Assembly: GCA_035701115.1 (NCBI GenBank) | Contig: DASSOA010000029.1 | Span: forward strand, 1-40,293 | Length of the DNA stretch: 40,293 bases | Direction of reading: 5' to 3' | Source of the DNA: DASSKW01 sp035701115 | Lineage (GTDB): Bacteria > Pseudomonadota > Gammaproteobacteria > Natronospirales > REEB76 | Shown: in pieces, positions 1 to 10,200 of the stretch | Layout of the letters: every line of letters starts with the position of its first letter | Position numbering within the stretch: position 1 is the stretch's first letter | Position numbers and translations under genes: made by a program | The notes under the pieces: generated by a model | Seen by the model: the letters and a program-made list of their open reading frames with translations, nothing else | Told to the model about the DNA's origin: nothing | Database searches by the model: none

Positions 1-18
1 CGTCGATGTTCACGCTGC

Positions 19-2397
19 TTACGCCTTTTCCGCGCTTTGTCCGGCCAGATACAGCCAGGTTTCCACCACGGTATCCGGATTCAGCGACACGCTTTCGATG
101 CCCTGGTCGAGCAGCCAGCGCGCCAGGTCAGGATGATCGGAAGGACCCTGACCGCAGATGCCGATATATTTCCTGTGCTTGCGGCAGGCCTGAATGGCCA
201 GGCTGAGCATCGCTTTGACGGCGTCGTTACGTTCGTCGAACAAATGTGCAATGACGCCGGAGTCCCGGTCGAGTCCGAGCGTGAGCTGAGTCATGTCGTT
301 GGAGCCGATCGAGAAACCGTCGAAGTATTCGAGGAAGCGTTCCGCGAGCAGCGCGTTCGACGGGAGTTCACACATCATGATGACCTTGAGACCATTTTCA
401 CCGCGTTTCAGGCCGTTGGCCGCCAGAATCTCGGTGACCTGGCGGGCTTCATCGAGCGTGCGCACGAACGGGATCATGATCTGCACATTGGTCAGCCCCA
501 TGTCTTCACGCACCTTGCGCAGTGCACGGCATTCGAGTTCATAGCAGTCGCGGAAACTCGGATCAATGTAACGGGAGGCGCCGCGGAAGCCCAGCATCGG
601 ATTTTCTTCGTGCGGCTCGTACTGGCGGCCGCCCACCAGATTGGCGTATTCATTGGATTTGAAATCCGAGGTGCGGACGATGACCGGTTCCGGCGCAAAC
701 GCGGCCGCAATGGTGGCAATGCCTTCGGCCAGCCGGTCCACATAGAAGCTGACTGGATCGGCATAACCCGCCATGCGTTCGCGGATTGCCTGTTTGACGT
801 CCACCGGCTGCCGCTCGAAATTCAGCAATGCCTTGGGGTGCACGCCGATCATGCGGTTGATGATGAATTCGAGTCGCGCGAGGCCCACGCCTTTGTGCGG
901 GATGCCGGCGAAGTCGAAGGCGCGGTCCGGATTGCCGACGTTCATCATGATCTTGAGCGGTGCGTCCGGCATCTGCTTGAGATCAATCTCGCGGCGCTCG
1001 AAATCCAGTTTGCCGGAATAGATGTAACCGGTGTCGCCTTCCGCACAGGACACGGTGACCGGCTGGTCGTCCTTGATCTTGCGGGTTGCGTCGCCGCAGC
1101 CGACCACGGCCGGAATGCCGAGCTCGCGCGCGATAATCGCGGCATGGCAGGTGCGTCCGCCGCGGTTGGTCACGATGGCCGAGGCACGCTTCATGATCGG
1201 CTCCCAGTCCGGATCCGTCATGTCGGTGACCAGCACGTCGCCGGGCTGGATGCGGTTCATTTCCTTGATCGAATCGATCACCTTGGCATGGCCGGCACCG
1301 ATTTTCTGGCCGATGCTGCGGCCTTCGGCGAGTACGGCCGCGCGCTGTTTCAGCGTGTAACGCTCGATGCTCTGGGTGCGGCTTTTCACCGTTTCCGGGC
1401 GCGCCTGCAGGATATAGAGTTTGCCGTCGGCACCGTCCTTGGCCCATTCGATATCCATCGGACGCTTGTAGTGCTGCTCGATGATCACAGCCTGTTTTGC
1501 CAGTGCAATCACGTCGTCGTCGGTGATGCAGAAACGTTCACGCGCTTCCGTGTGCACGTCCACCGTCTTGACCGATTTGCCGTGGCCGCTTTCCTCGGCG
1601 TAGATCATCATGATGGCCTTGCTGCCGAGATTGCGGCGCACGATCGGGAATTTGCCCGCGGCGAGGGCCGGCTTGTACACATAGAATTCGTCCGGATTCA
1701 CGGCACCCTGCACCACTGTCTCGCCCAGGCCGTACGAGGCGGTGATGAACACGGCGCGGTCGAAACCGGACTCGGTGTCCAGCGTGAACATCACGCCGGA
1801 GGCGCCGAGATCGCTGCGCGCCATGCGTTGGATACCGGCCGAAAGCGCGACGTCGGCATGCTCGAAGCCGTGATGAACACGATAGGCAATGGCGCGGTCG
1901 TTGAACAGCGAGGCGAACACGTCCTTGACGGCGTGCAGGACGTTGTCGATTCCGCGCACATTGAGGAACGTCTCCTGCTGGCCGGCAAAGGACGCATCCG
2001 GCAGGTCTTCCGCGGTCGCAGAAGACCGGACCGCCACTGAGATCTCCTTGCCCGATTGCTTGACCAGTTCCGCGTAGGCATCGCGGACGGCCTGTTCGAG
2101 TGCCGCCGGGAAGGGCAGATCGCTGATCCACTGACGGATGCGGGCGCCCGTTGCCGCCAGCGCGACCACGTCGTCAACGTTCAGTTTGCCGAGTTCACCG
2201 TTGATCCGCTCGGCCAGACCGTCGTGCGCCAGAAATTCGCGATAGGCGTTGGCTGTGGTGGCGAAACCGCCGGGAACTGACACGCCCAGCCGGGTCAGGT
2301 GGCTGATCATCTCGCCCAGCGACGCGTTTTTGCCGCCGACCTTGTCCACGTCGTTCATGCCGAGCTGTTCGAAACCGATTACATAGCGCTGATCCAT
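19..2397 (-). CDS. ppsA: Phosphoenolpyruvate synthase
   Basis: PEP synthase (pyruvate, water dikinase) converts pyruvate, ATP and water to PEP, AMP and phosphate for gluconeogenesis in the cytoplasm. The 792-residue product is the usual family length. An N-terminal ATP-grasp/PPDK nucleotide-binding domain covers about residues 15-350. The swivelling phosphohistidine domain follows, with motif GGRTCHAA and catalytic His418. A C-terminal PEP-binding TIM barrel carries the late ICGQGPSDHP motif with its reactive cysteine. The ATG follows a purine-rich AAGGACAGG. The gene is divergent from ppsR, whose product controls this enzyme by phosphorylating a threonine next to the catalytic histidine; the threonine of RTCH is present. 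Identification is secure. Confidence 0.97.
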   Translation of the reverse strand: MDQRYVIGFEQLGMNDVDKVGGKNASLGEMISHLTRLGVSVPGGFATTANAYREFLAHDGLAERINGELGKLNVDDVVALAATGARIRQWISDLPFPAALEQAVRDAYAELVKQSGKEISVAVRSSATAEDLPDASFAGQQETFLNVRGIDNVLHAVKDVFASLFNDRAIAYRVHHGFEHADVALSAGIQRMARSDLGASGVMFTLDTESGFDRAVFITASYGLGETVVQGAVNPDEFYVYKPALAAGKFPIVRRNLGSKAIMMIYAEESGHGKSVKTVDVHTEARERFCITDDDVIALAKQAVIIEQHYKRPMDIEWAKDGADGKLYILQARPETVKSRTQSIERYTLKQRAAVLAEGRSIGQKIGAGHAKVIDSIKEMNRIQPGDVLVTDMTDPDWEPIMKRASAIVTNRGGRTCHAAIIARELGIPAVVGCGDATRKIKDDQPVTVSCAEGDTGYIYSGKLDFERREIDLKQMPDAPLKIMMNVGNPDRAFDFAGIPHKGVGLARLEFIINRMIGVHPKALLNFERQPVDVKQAIRERMAGYADPVSFYVDRLAEGIATIAAAFAPEPVIVRTSDFKSNEYANLVGGRQYEPHEENPMLGFRGASRYIDPSFRDCYELECRALRKVREDMGLTNVQIMIPFVRTLDEARQVTEILAANGLKRGENGLKVIMMCELPSNALLAERFLEYFDGFSIGSNDMTQLTLGLDRDSGVIAHLFDERNDAVKAMLSLAIQACRKHRKYIGICGQGPSDHPDLARWLLDQGIESVSLNPDTVVETWLYLAGQSAEKA

Positions 2398-2483
2398 GAC
2401 CTGTCCTTGACGGTGAAGGGGGATATCAAAGGTTATACTTGGCCACCCCGGGGCGGGCCGCCATTATCTCAGATAGCAGCAGC

Positions 2484-3305
2484 ATGGAAAAACAGCGAAC
2501 CGTATTCTTCGTTTCCGACCGCACCGGCATCACGGCCGAGGCACTGGGCCGGAGCCTCATGAGCCAGTTCAATGGCGTGGCGGTCAGGCAGGTCACCCTG
2601 CCGTTCATCGCCAACGTCGAGAAGGCCAACGAGGCGGTCACCCGCATCAATGCCGCAGGCGCAGAGGACGGCGTCCGGCCGGTGGTGTTCAGCACCATCG
2701 TGAACGACGACGTCCGCGTGATCATCCAGCGCAGCGAAGCGCTGTACCTGGATTTTTTCGATACCTTCATCGGCCCGCTGGAACGCGAATTGGGAATGAA
2801 GTCGTCGCACACGGTAGGCCGCGCCCACGCCTCCGCGGACAATGCGGCCTATATCGAGCGCATCGAAGCGGTCAACTTCGTCCTTGCCAACGACGACGGG
2901 ATTACCACCAAGCACTATCCGGAAGCCGACGTGGTTCTGGTCGGCGTGTCCCGCTCCGGTAAAACCCCGACCTGCCTGTACCTGGCCCTGCAGTTCGGCA
3001 TCCACGCCGCCAACTATCCGCTGACCGACGAGGACCTGGCGCGCGGGCGCCTGCCGGACGTCCTGCTGCCGTATCGCAGCAAGCTTTACGGCCTGACCAT
3101 CGAGCCGACCCGCCTGCAGCAGATCCGGCACCAGCGCCGGCCCGACAGCCGTTACGCTTCTTCGGACCAGGTACGCTACGAGGTACAACAGGCGGAAGGG
3201 ATTTTTCATGCCGCGGGGGTGCCGCACATGAATACCACGCATCCGTCTATCGAAGAGATTGCCACCACGATTCTGCACGAGACCGGCATCAAGCGGCGGT
3301 TCTGA
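2484..3305 (+). CDS. ppsR: PEP synthase regulatory protein (kinase/pyrophosphorylase, DUF299)
   Basis: Bifunctional regulator: ADP-dependent kinase that inactivates PpsA and Pi-dependent phosphorylase that reactivates it. The product has 273 residues with N-terminal FFVSDRTGITAEALG, typical of the family, and a P-loop-like GVSRSGKT at residues 154-161. The frame is open further upstream, but the ATG at 2484 gives the canonical MxxxRTVFFVSDRTG start; its ribosome site is weak (AGCAGCAGC). It is divergent from ppsA with 86 bp between the start codons, the standard pairing of target and regulator. Function is from family knowledge and context; both agree. Confidence 0.95.
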   Translation: MEKQRTVFFVSDRTGITAEALGRSLMSQFNGVAVRQVTLPFIANVEKANEAVTRINAAGAEDGVRPVVFSTIVNDDVRVIIQRSEALYLDFFDTFIGPLERELGMKSSHTVGRAHASADNAAYIERIEAVNFVLANDDGITTKHYPEADVVLVGVSRSGKTPTCLYLALQFGIHAANYPLTDEDLARGRLPDVLLPYRSKLYGLTIEPTRLQQIRHQRRPDSRYASSDQVRYEVQQAEGIFHAAGVPHMNTTHPSIEEIATTILHETGIKRRF

Positions 3306-3318
3306 GCGGGGAGCGGCC

Positions 3319-3753
3319 ATGGCGAGCGCATTGCACGAGTACGTGGGCGGCTGCCATTGCGGTGCAATCGCATTCAGTTACCGCACGGCGCTGGAAGTGC
3401 GGAACTGGAGCGTACGGGCCTGCCAGTGCAACTTCTGCCGCGCACATTGCGCGCGCACAACCTCCGACCCTGGTGGCACCATCACGTTTTCAGTCTGTGA
3501 ACCGGAACTGCTCACTCGCTACCGCTTCGGTCAGGGCGTTACCGACTTTCTGATTTGCAGCCGCTGCGGCGTTTATGTCGGCGCGACGATCGCGACCGAC
3601 ACGGGAACATATGGCATTGTCAATCTGAATGCACTGAAATCCGTACCGGCGGGCATTCCCGTCCCGGAACCCATGCACTACGACGGCGAATCGAAGCAGG
3701 AGCGGCTTTCGCGGCGCGAACAGCGCTGGTCTCGGGCAGTGTTCGTTACGTAA
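3319..3753 (+). CDS. GFA/CENP-V family zinc-binding protein
   Basis: A 144-residue protein of the GFA (glutathione-dependent formaldehyde-activating enzyme-like) fold, which binds zinc through cysteine clusters. Visible ligands are GGCHCG (Cys12, Cys14), the cluster CQCNFCRAHC (Cys35, 37, 40, 44) and ICSRCG (Cys80, 83). The ATG at 3319 follows GAGCGGGGAGCGG and lies 13 bp after ppsR, so it is probably co-transcribed with it. Many members of this family have no proven activity, and a link to formaldehyde or to PEP metabolism should not be assumed. Its end overlaps the convergent phosphoglucomutase gene by 8 bp. Confidence 0.85.
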   Translation: MASALHEYVGGCHCGAIAFSYRTALEVRNWSVRACQCNFCRAHCARTTSDPGGTITFSVCEPELLTRYRFGQGVTDFLICSRCGVYVGATIATDTGTYGIVNLNALKSVPAGIPVPEPMHYDGESKQERLSRREQRWSRAVFVT

Positions 3754-5377
3754 TACTGTCAGGTTGTTCCAGTCCGAGTTTTTTCAGATGCGCGATTTGG
3801 CGTGCCGCGTGTGACAGCGCGCGTAACGCTTCCGGCGCTGGCGCCGACTGTCGAGAAACATCGGGTTCGTACCGTTCGAGGTAAACGCGCAATGTCGCGC
3901 CGCGTGTACCGGTGCCGGAGAGGCGATACACGATGCGTCCCCCGTCCCGCGTGTTGATTCTCAATCCCTGATTGCGGCTTTCGCTGCCGTCCACCGGATC
4001 GCGGTAACTGAAGCTGTCGGCGTGTTCAATTTCGATACCACTGATGCGTGCGCCGGGCAGGTCGGCAAGCCGGTTTCCCAGATCACCAATCAGCGCCTGC
4101 GCCGCGTCGGCATCGGCGATGAAGTAATCTTCGCGCTGAAAGAAGTCGCGCCCGTATTCACGCCAGTGTTGCGTAAGGATTTCCTGCACCGATTGTTGGC
4201 GCACGGCCAGCAGATTCAGCCAGAACAGCACCGCCCACAAACCGTCTTTTTCACGTGCGTGGTTGCTGCTGGTGCCGAAACTCTCCTCACCGCACAGCGT
4301 GACTTTGCCGGCGTCGAGCAGATTGCAGAAAAACCGCCAGCCGGTTGGCGTCTCGTAGCACGGAATGCCGAGTTTCCCGGCTACCCGATCCACGGCGTGG
4401 CTGGTCGGCATGGAGCGCGCCACGCCGGCCAGGCCGGCGCGATAGCCTGGAATCAGGTGGGCGTTGGCGGTGAGCACGGCAAGACTGTCGCCGGGAGACA
4501 CCACCACGCCGCGCCCCAGAATCATGTTGCGATCGCCGTCGCCATCGGATGCGGCGCCGAAATCGGGCGCATTCCCGCCCATGAACATGCTTGCGAACTC
4601 CGCGGCATCGTGCGGGTTCGGATCAGGATGTCCGCCGCCGAAATCCGGCAGTGGTTGCGCGTGCAACACGCTGCCGGGTCTTGCACCCAGACGTTTCTCG
4701 AACAGTTCGACCGCATACGGTCCGGTTACCGCATGCAGCGCATCGAACTGCATCCGGAATGCGGGATCGCGCAGCAGGGTACGGATGCATTCAAAATCGA
4801 ACAGGCGTTCCTGCAGGTCGGCATAATGCTGCACCGGATCCACGATCTCGATCTGCATTTTGCCAAGACGATACAGTCCGATGGTGTCGAGATCGAAGTG
4901 CGCGGATTCCTCGCTGATCAGAAATCGGTCAATCTCGCGAGTGCGCGCATGGAACTGTTCAGTCAGCGTTTCGGAAGCCTGTCCGCCATTGGCGAGATTG
5001 AATTTGATGCCGAAATCGCCGTCCTTGCCGCCCGGATTATGGCTGGCGGTGAGAATGAAACCGCCTCTGGCAGCGACGTGCGGGATCAAGAGCGAAGCGG
5101 CCGGGGTTGAAAGCAGTCCGCCGCGCCCCATGACGATTTTGCTGATGCCGTTCGCTGCCGCCATGCGGAGCAGCGTCGCGATGGCTTCGCGGTTGTAGTA
5201 CCGGCCATCTCCGCCTACGACCAGCGCACCACCACTGAGGTCGGGACAGGTGTCAAAAACTGCCTGCAGAAAATTTTCGAGATAATGCGGCTGCGCGAAC
5301 ACACTGACGGGTTTGCGCAGGCCGGCAGTGCCGGGCTTCTGGTCGGGAAAGGGCCGGGTCGGGACGGTTAGAATCAT
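3746..5377 (-). CDS. pgm: Alpha-D-glucose phosphate-specific phosphoglucomutase (PGM1 type)
   Basis: Interconverts glucose 1-phosphate and glucose 6-phosphate, feeding glycogen, UDP-glucose and exopolysaccharide synthesis. The product is about 543 residues. It has phospho-serine loop TASHNPGG (Ser112), magnesium loop DGDGDR (Asp278, 280, 282), sugar-recognition loop CGEESFG (362-368) and phosphate-binding RLSGTGTRG near residue 487. These match the eukaryotic-type phosphoglucomutase seen in Agrobacterium and cyanobacteria rather than the ManB/AlgC or GlmM types. The frame is open well upstream. Three tandem ATGs occur at 5383, 5380 and 5377; GAGG lies 7 nt before the last, so I chose 5377. 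Confidence 0.93.
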   Translation of the reverse strand: MILTVPTRPFPDQKPGTAGLRKPVSVFAQPHYLENFLQAVFDTCPDLSGGALVVGGDGRYYNREAIATLLRMAAANGISKIVMGRGGLLSTPAASLLIPHVAARGGFILTASHNPGGKDGDFGIKFNLANGGQASETLTEQFHARTREIDRFLISEESAHFDLDTIGLYRLGKMQIEIVDPVQHYADLQERLFDFECIRTLLRDPAFRMQFDALHAVTGPYAVELFEKRLGARPGSVLHAQPLPDFGGGHPDPNPHDAAEFASMFMGGNAPDFGAASDGDGDRNMILGRGVVVSPGDSLAVLTANAHLIPGYRAGLAGVARSMPTSHAVDRVAGKLGIPCYETPTGWRFFCNLLDAGKVTLCGEESFGTSSNHAREKDGLWAVLFWLNLLAVRQQSVQEILTQHWREYGRDFFQREDYFIADADAAQALIGDLGNRLADLPGARISGIEIEHADSFSYRDPVDGSESRNQGLRINTRDGGRIVYRLSGTGTRGATLRVYLERYEPDVSRQSAPAPEALRALSHAARQIAHLKKLGLEQPDSIT

Positions 5378-5444
5378 CATCATGCCTCGATTCATGCCGG
5401 TTTGCCAAGTCTGCCGGTTTCGCCGCCTATGATATAGTCCAGGC

Positions 5445-5900
5445 ATGTTCGTCGAAACGGTCAGGCATCGAATCCGGCTGGTGAAACCCCGCAGTTTTGC
5501 CGGTCTGATGGCGTTATACGAGAGCAACCACGCACGCCTGCGGCAATTGCTGGGCGACGTGACTGCGTTGCCCGCACTTGCGGTCTCGTCGAGCGAGACG
5601 GATCTGCAGTTGCATGTCACCCGTTCGGAACGCTGCCGCTATACGACGTCACTGCACATGACCTACCATTTTGAAGCGGCGGATGGCGTGCAGTGCGACC
5701 CCGATCTGCTGCTGCGCATCTATCACGATGCGCGGCTCGCTGAAGCGGTCAGTTGTTGCGACCGGCCACGCCACGCGGCATTGCGCGGTATCTGGTTGCC
5801 GGCCGGCAGCGAACTGGATCGCCGCTGGTCACTCAATATCATGCTCAACAAGTGGCTCGAATACTGCCTGGATCACGGACACGAGTTCCGTTCTGCCTGA
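5445..5900 (+). CDS. DUF1249 family protein (YqiB-like)
   Basis: A 151-residue soluble protein of the DUF1249/YqiB family, whose biochemical function is unknown. Family features are an LMALYESNHARLRQLL segment near the N-terminus, the central LLLRIYHDARLAE and the C-terminal MLNKWLEYCLDHGH. It is divergent from pgm. The ATG at 5445 has almost no Shine-Dalgarno sequence, and an extended -10-like TGATATAGT ends 6 nt before it. Translation may therefore be nearly leaderless, or may begin at the in-frame GTG at 5481, which also gives a plausible N-terminus. Confidence 0.85.
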   Translation: MFVETVRHRIRLVKPRSFAGLMALYESNHARLRQLLGDVTALPALAVSSSETDLQLHVTRSERCRYTTSLHMTYHFEAADGVQCDPDLLLRIYHDARLAEAVSCCDRPRHAALRGIWLPAGSELDRRWSLNIMLNKWLEYCLDHGHEFRSA

Positions 5901-6099
5901 TGTTCCGCTTGCCGGACGGCTTCGCCCTGTAACCCGTTCCCGAGTCCGCCTGCCGTTGCGGACACAGTTCCCGCAATCCTTCCGGGGTGGCATTCGCCCC
6001 ACAAGTGGCATGAGATTATGTATCCAAGTCACGGTTTTGCCTCATTTTGTATGCTAGTGTTGCGCGGCCTTGAAAAAGGTGAGCGAGGAAACCAGTCAG

Positions 6100-7233
6100 G
6101 TGAAAAAGCCGATGAAACACGCGGATCAGGACGCCCGCATTCCGGCCCGAAAGGGCGCGGACGGAGCTGCAATCGATCCGCATGATCAACTTCTGGAAAT
6201 ATTCGAGAACCGGAATCTCCTGAAGCGGCAGCTTGAAGAAGTCAGCGCCGAGCGTGACGTGCTGAAAGCCGATGTCGAGGATCTGCGGCAACGCTATGAG
6301 GAGCTGAACCGGCAGCAGACCACTCTGGAACAGATGCTGTCAGATCCCGAGAAGGGACAGAACGCAATTCTCTATTACCGGTTGCAGGCCGTCTGGAACA
6401 CCTGCCGCAATCAGATTCGTGCACTCGCGCAGGATCTCAGCAACCGGCAGGATCAGGTTGAGCGCAGCAAATTTCTGGAGGAATTCGAGCGCGACCGCAA
6501 GGCAAGGCTCGACGAACTTGCCAAGCAGTTGCTGGCGGTGGACCGCGAACAGGCCTCAGCGCAATCGGGAATCGAAGAAATGCAGCAGGGACTCAAGAAG
6601 CTCACCCGGTTCTGGCACCGCGGCAAGCGCAAACGGCTGGAGAACGACATCATAAATGCCAGCGAGCACCTTGCGCCGCTGGCTGCGAGAAAGCGCGACA
6701 TTCTGGCGCGCATCGAGCAGACCAAAAATCTCAAGCCCCCGGCGTGGGGCGGCATCGGCATCCCTGCGCGCCGCGCGATCAATCTTGCGTTGCTGTCCCT
6801 TGCGCAGTATCTGTACCTGCATTTTGCCGAGCACACCATTTCCGAGATGGCATACAGCGCGGGCACCAAACGGGTCTCCGACGTCAATTTCGGGATGGCC
6901 AACGAGTGTCTGAAGATCGGCAATCAGATTTACGAAGTGGTCATCAAGCTGCGCGGTGACAAGACCCGTCCGGACAAGCTGAAACACCGCACCGAATTCC
7001 TGCGGCAAAAAGCGTTATTCAGCAGCGAGCAGGATACAATTCCGGAAGAAACCTGCCTCGACTACATGTTGCCGGCGTCGAAAAGCGGCCCCACCATCGA
7101 TACGGAGGCTCACGCGCTTGCCGTCAACGTGCTGCGGCTCAACTACTGGGACATTCAGACCCTGCTGCTCAAGCCGCCCGAAAAGGCCGAGAAACAACCC
7201 GAGATCAAAGTCAGCGGCATCAATGCGGATTGA
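6100..7233 (+). CDS. Hypothetical coiled-coil protein
   Basis: I do not recognise the family. The product is about 377 residues from a GTG at 6100, chosen because GAGGAA lies 9 nt upstream; a TTG at 6070 and an ATG at 6112 are alternatives with poorer spacing. Residues about 28-190 are charged and heptad-like, rich in Glu, Gln, Arg and Leu, predicting one or two long coiled coils. The C-terminal half is globular-looking (around QYLYLHFAEHTISEMAYSAG). No signal peptide and no membrane segment are seen, so it is probably cytoplasmic. It stands alone, with 199 bp upstream of it. Its stop codon lies in a hairpin shared with the convergent RND operon. Confidence 0.8.
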   Translation: MKKPMKHADQDARIPARKGADGAAIDPHDQLLEIFENRNLLKRQLEEVSAERDVLKADVEDLRQRYEELNRQQTTLEQMLSDPEKGQNAILYYRLQAVWNTCRNQIRALAQDLSNRQDQVERSKFLEEFERDRKARLDELAKQLLAVDREQASAQSGIEEMQQGLKKLTRFWHRGKRKRLENDIINASEHLAPLAARKRDILARIEQTKNLKPPAWGGIGIPARRAINLALLSLAQYLYLHFAEHTISEMAYSAGTKRVSDVNFGMANECLKIGNQIYEVVIKLRGDKTRPDKLKHRTEFLRQKALFSSEQDTIPEETCLDYMLPASKSGPTIDTEAHALAVNVLRLNYWDIQTLLLKPPEKAEKQPEIKVSGINAD

Positions 7234-7246
7234 TGTTTCAATCCGC
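7225..7246. terminator. Hairpin spanning two convergent stop codons
   Basis: A perfect 9-bp inverted repeat, GCGGATTGA and TCAATCCGC, separated by tgtt. The stop codon of the coiled-coil gene (7231-7233) and that of the RND permease (7238-7240, minus) form the inner ends of the two arms. It is symmetric, so it can fold in both transcripts. There is no U-tract, so intrinsic termination is uncertain. It may act as an mRNA 3'-end stabiliser or a barrier to read-through. Confidence 0.5.
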
Positions 7247-10200
7247 TGCGGGTTCCGCTGCTGGCGCTGACTCAGACTCAGACAGCCCGCGTGCTTCTCG
7301 CGATACACGCGCCGACCACAGTCCCAGATCGTCCAGCAGCACGTAAATCGTGGGCAGAACCAGCAGACTGACGGCTGTCGAGAATGTCAGGCCGCCGATG
7401 ATGGCGCGTGCCATCGGGAAGTAGGGCGGACCCTGACCCGTGCCGCCGAGTTGGGTCTGGCTGAGCGCGAGCGGAACCAGGCCAAGAATCGTCGTGGACA
7501 TTGTCATCAGGATCGGCCGCAGCCGGTGACAGGCGCCCTGAACCACAGCTGCAAATCGTGACCAGCCTTCCCGCCGCAACTGGTTGATGTGATCAACCAT
7601 GACAATGCCATTGTTGACCACGACACCCATCAGAATCAGGATGCCGATCATCGCCATGATGTCGAAGGTCGTGTCAGTGATCAGGAAGAACCAGAACACG
7701 CCGAAAATCGAAAACAGGATCCCGCTCAGGATCGCCGCGGGGTGCAGCAGCGATTCAAACAGTGCCGCCATGACGATGTAGATCATCAACACGGCCAGCA
7801 GCATGTTGGTCACCATGGTCTGTGCCGATTCGTCCTGCTGTTGAACGCCCTGACCGAACTGCCACTGATAGCCCGGTGGAAAGGCGAGATTGTCCATGGC
7901 GGCCTTGATACGCGGCCTGACCTCGTCGAATGTCACTTTTGGCGCCAGCCCCAGCGTGATACCGATCGAGGTGGCACGATTGGTGTGCTCGATACTCGAC
8001 GGTCCCTCGGTAACGCTGAAGTCCACGACGGAATCGAGCCGGATCGCCTGACCTTGTGCGTTATAGAGCTGGAGATTCTGCAACTGGTCCAGTGTCTGCC
8101 GGTCCTTTTTCTGATAGGCGAGGCGGATATCCTCTTCGCCATCCTTGCCGCGAAATTCCGAAAGCTGCTCGCCTCGCAATACCACCATGACAGCGTTGGC
8201 GATCTGCGACGCGTCCAGGCCGACCTGCCGGGCGCGGTCCGGGTCGACATGCAGGTGAAGTTCGCGTGTGCCCGAGAGCGCATCGGCACGCACGTCCACC
8301 AGCCCCGGAATGTGCGACAACACGCGAGTAACGTTGGTGGCGAGACCCTCCAGCACCGTGGTTGATTCGCCGTTGAGCTGCAGATGGATGCCGCCGTTAT
8401 TGTCATTCTGATCGTCGAAGCTGAGGCGCCCGATCGCGATCTGCGGCAGCCCTTTGCGGATTTCCTGTTCGAGCACTGCCGCTTTCTTGCGATTCGGCAG
8501 ATCATCCCGGAGCAGAATCGTGGTCTGGGCCTGGCCGTTGTCGAAATAGCTGTAGATGGACTTGTATTCAAATTCCTTCTTGTGCGCGAACAGGTACGCC
8601 TCGACACGATTCACGGCATCTTCCACGGTGCCCAGCGAATAGTGGCCATCCAGGTTGTAGACCAGCATCAGCCGGGTCGGGTCGCCGTTGGAAAACATGT
8701 TCTTTTTGACCAGCGAAATCGGAATTGCCGACGTCACGATTACGAGGACTATGAAACCGATCATCGCCCAGCGGTGCGTCAGGGACCAGCCCAGCACACG
8801 TTCGTATTTGCCCGTCAGCCAGTCGACGGCGGTTTTCCGGCGCGACTCCTTCGGTGGCGGGATTCGCGACGAAAGCATCGGCATCAGCGTCAGTGAAATA
8901 AACAGCGATGCAATCAGCGATACCACGATCGTTATCGCCACATGCTTTAGATAGACGGTGATTTCATTCTGCGCGCCGAACAAATTGGGCAGAAACACGA
9001 TGATCGTGGTCAGGGTACCGGTTGTCACCGCCAGCGCCACTTCACGCGAACCCGAAATGGAGGCCGCCACCGGATCTCCGGGACGGAGCTTGCGGTGGCG
9101 GAAAATGTTTTCCACCACCACTACTGCGTTGTCAATCAGCATGCCGATGGCCAGCATCAATCCCATCATGGAAAAAATGTTGAGTGACAGCCCCATGAAA
9201 TACATCACCGCCAGCGCGATGAGCAGAGAGAAGGGGACGGCGAGCGTGACCATCATCGTGGTCGAAATCTGCCGGAGAAAGTAGTAGAGCACGATCAGCG
9301 ACAGTAGCGCGCCGAACAATCCGGCATCGAGCACGCTGCCAAGGGACTGCTTCACACCGTCGGCAGTGTTGCTGATGTAGAAAATGTTGATTCCCTGCAT
9401 TTCCGGCAATTTTCCGATCGCTTCGATTTCCTTGACCGCGCGTTTGGCAACCTCCACCATGTTGGCGCCGGTTTCCTTGTAGATATCGAGACCGATCGCG
9501 TAATGGCCGTCCAGGTGCCGGCCATAGTTGCGCTCCGGACTGGCGTATTCCACGTCGGCAATGTCGCCAAGATGCAGGTCCGGTGTGACCAGCAGCTTGC
9601 GGATGTCATCGAGCGATTTGTATTCGTCGTTTACCTGTACCAGCAAGCGCTCCGAGCCGTCGGTAATCGTGCCGCCACTGACGGCGAAATTGCTGCGCAG
9701 CAGCATCTGATTGAGTTTGTTCAGATCAACGTGGTGAGTTGCAATGGCATTGGCGTGCAGATTGATGCGTATTTCCGTCGGCTCGACGCCGTAAAGCTCT
9801 ACATGCGAGACGCCGTCCACGCGCTGCAGACGGGATTTGACCACGCGATTGAGCAGTTCGTAGGAATGCGACAGGTTGCGATTGCTCGACAGACGAATCT
9901 GAAGGATGGGTATTTCCGCGGCGCTCTGCCGGTTGACGTTGATATGACGCACATCCGCGGGCAACTGGTCGCGGATGCCGTCCAGCTTGTCGAGCACCTG
10001 GATTTCCTTGACCGATGCGTTTTCGCCCCAGTTGAGCTCAAGGAAAATCTGGACCTGGTTGGCATCCGAGGTGGACTGCATCCGTTTGATGCCGCCCAGG
10101 GTGCTCAGCGATTCCTCGATCGGCTTGGTGATCAGGCGCTCGACTTCTTCCGGGCTGGAACCCTGATAGGGCACCTGGATCATGATGTAGGGAAATTCGA

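Noticed and set aside
37..2040. 667-codon plus-strand frame antisense to ppsA
   Set aside because: A shadow of a high-G+C coding strand; no family features, no start context, while the minus strand is unmistakably PEP synthase. The same holds for the 668-codon frame at 11746-13752 and the 465-codon frame at 37657-39054.
3319..3753. Calling the GFA protein a formaldehyde-detoxifying enzyme
   Set aside because: The fold is clear but there is no neighbouring formaldehyde dehydrogenase or esterase, and most family members lack demonstrated activity.
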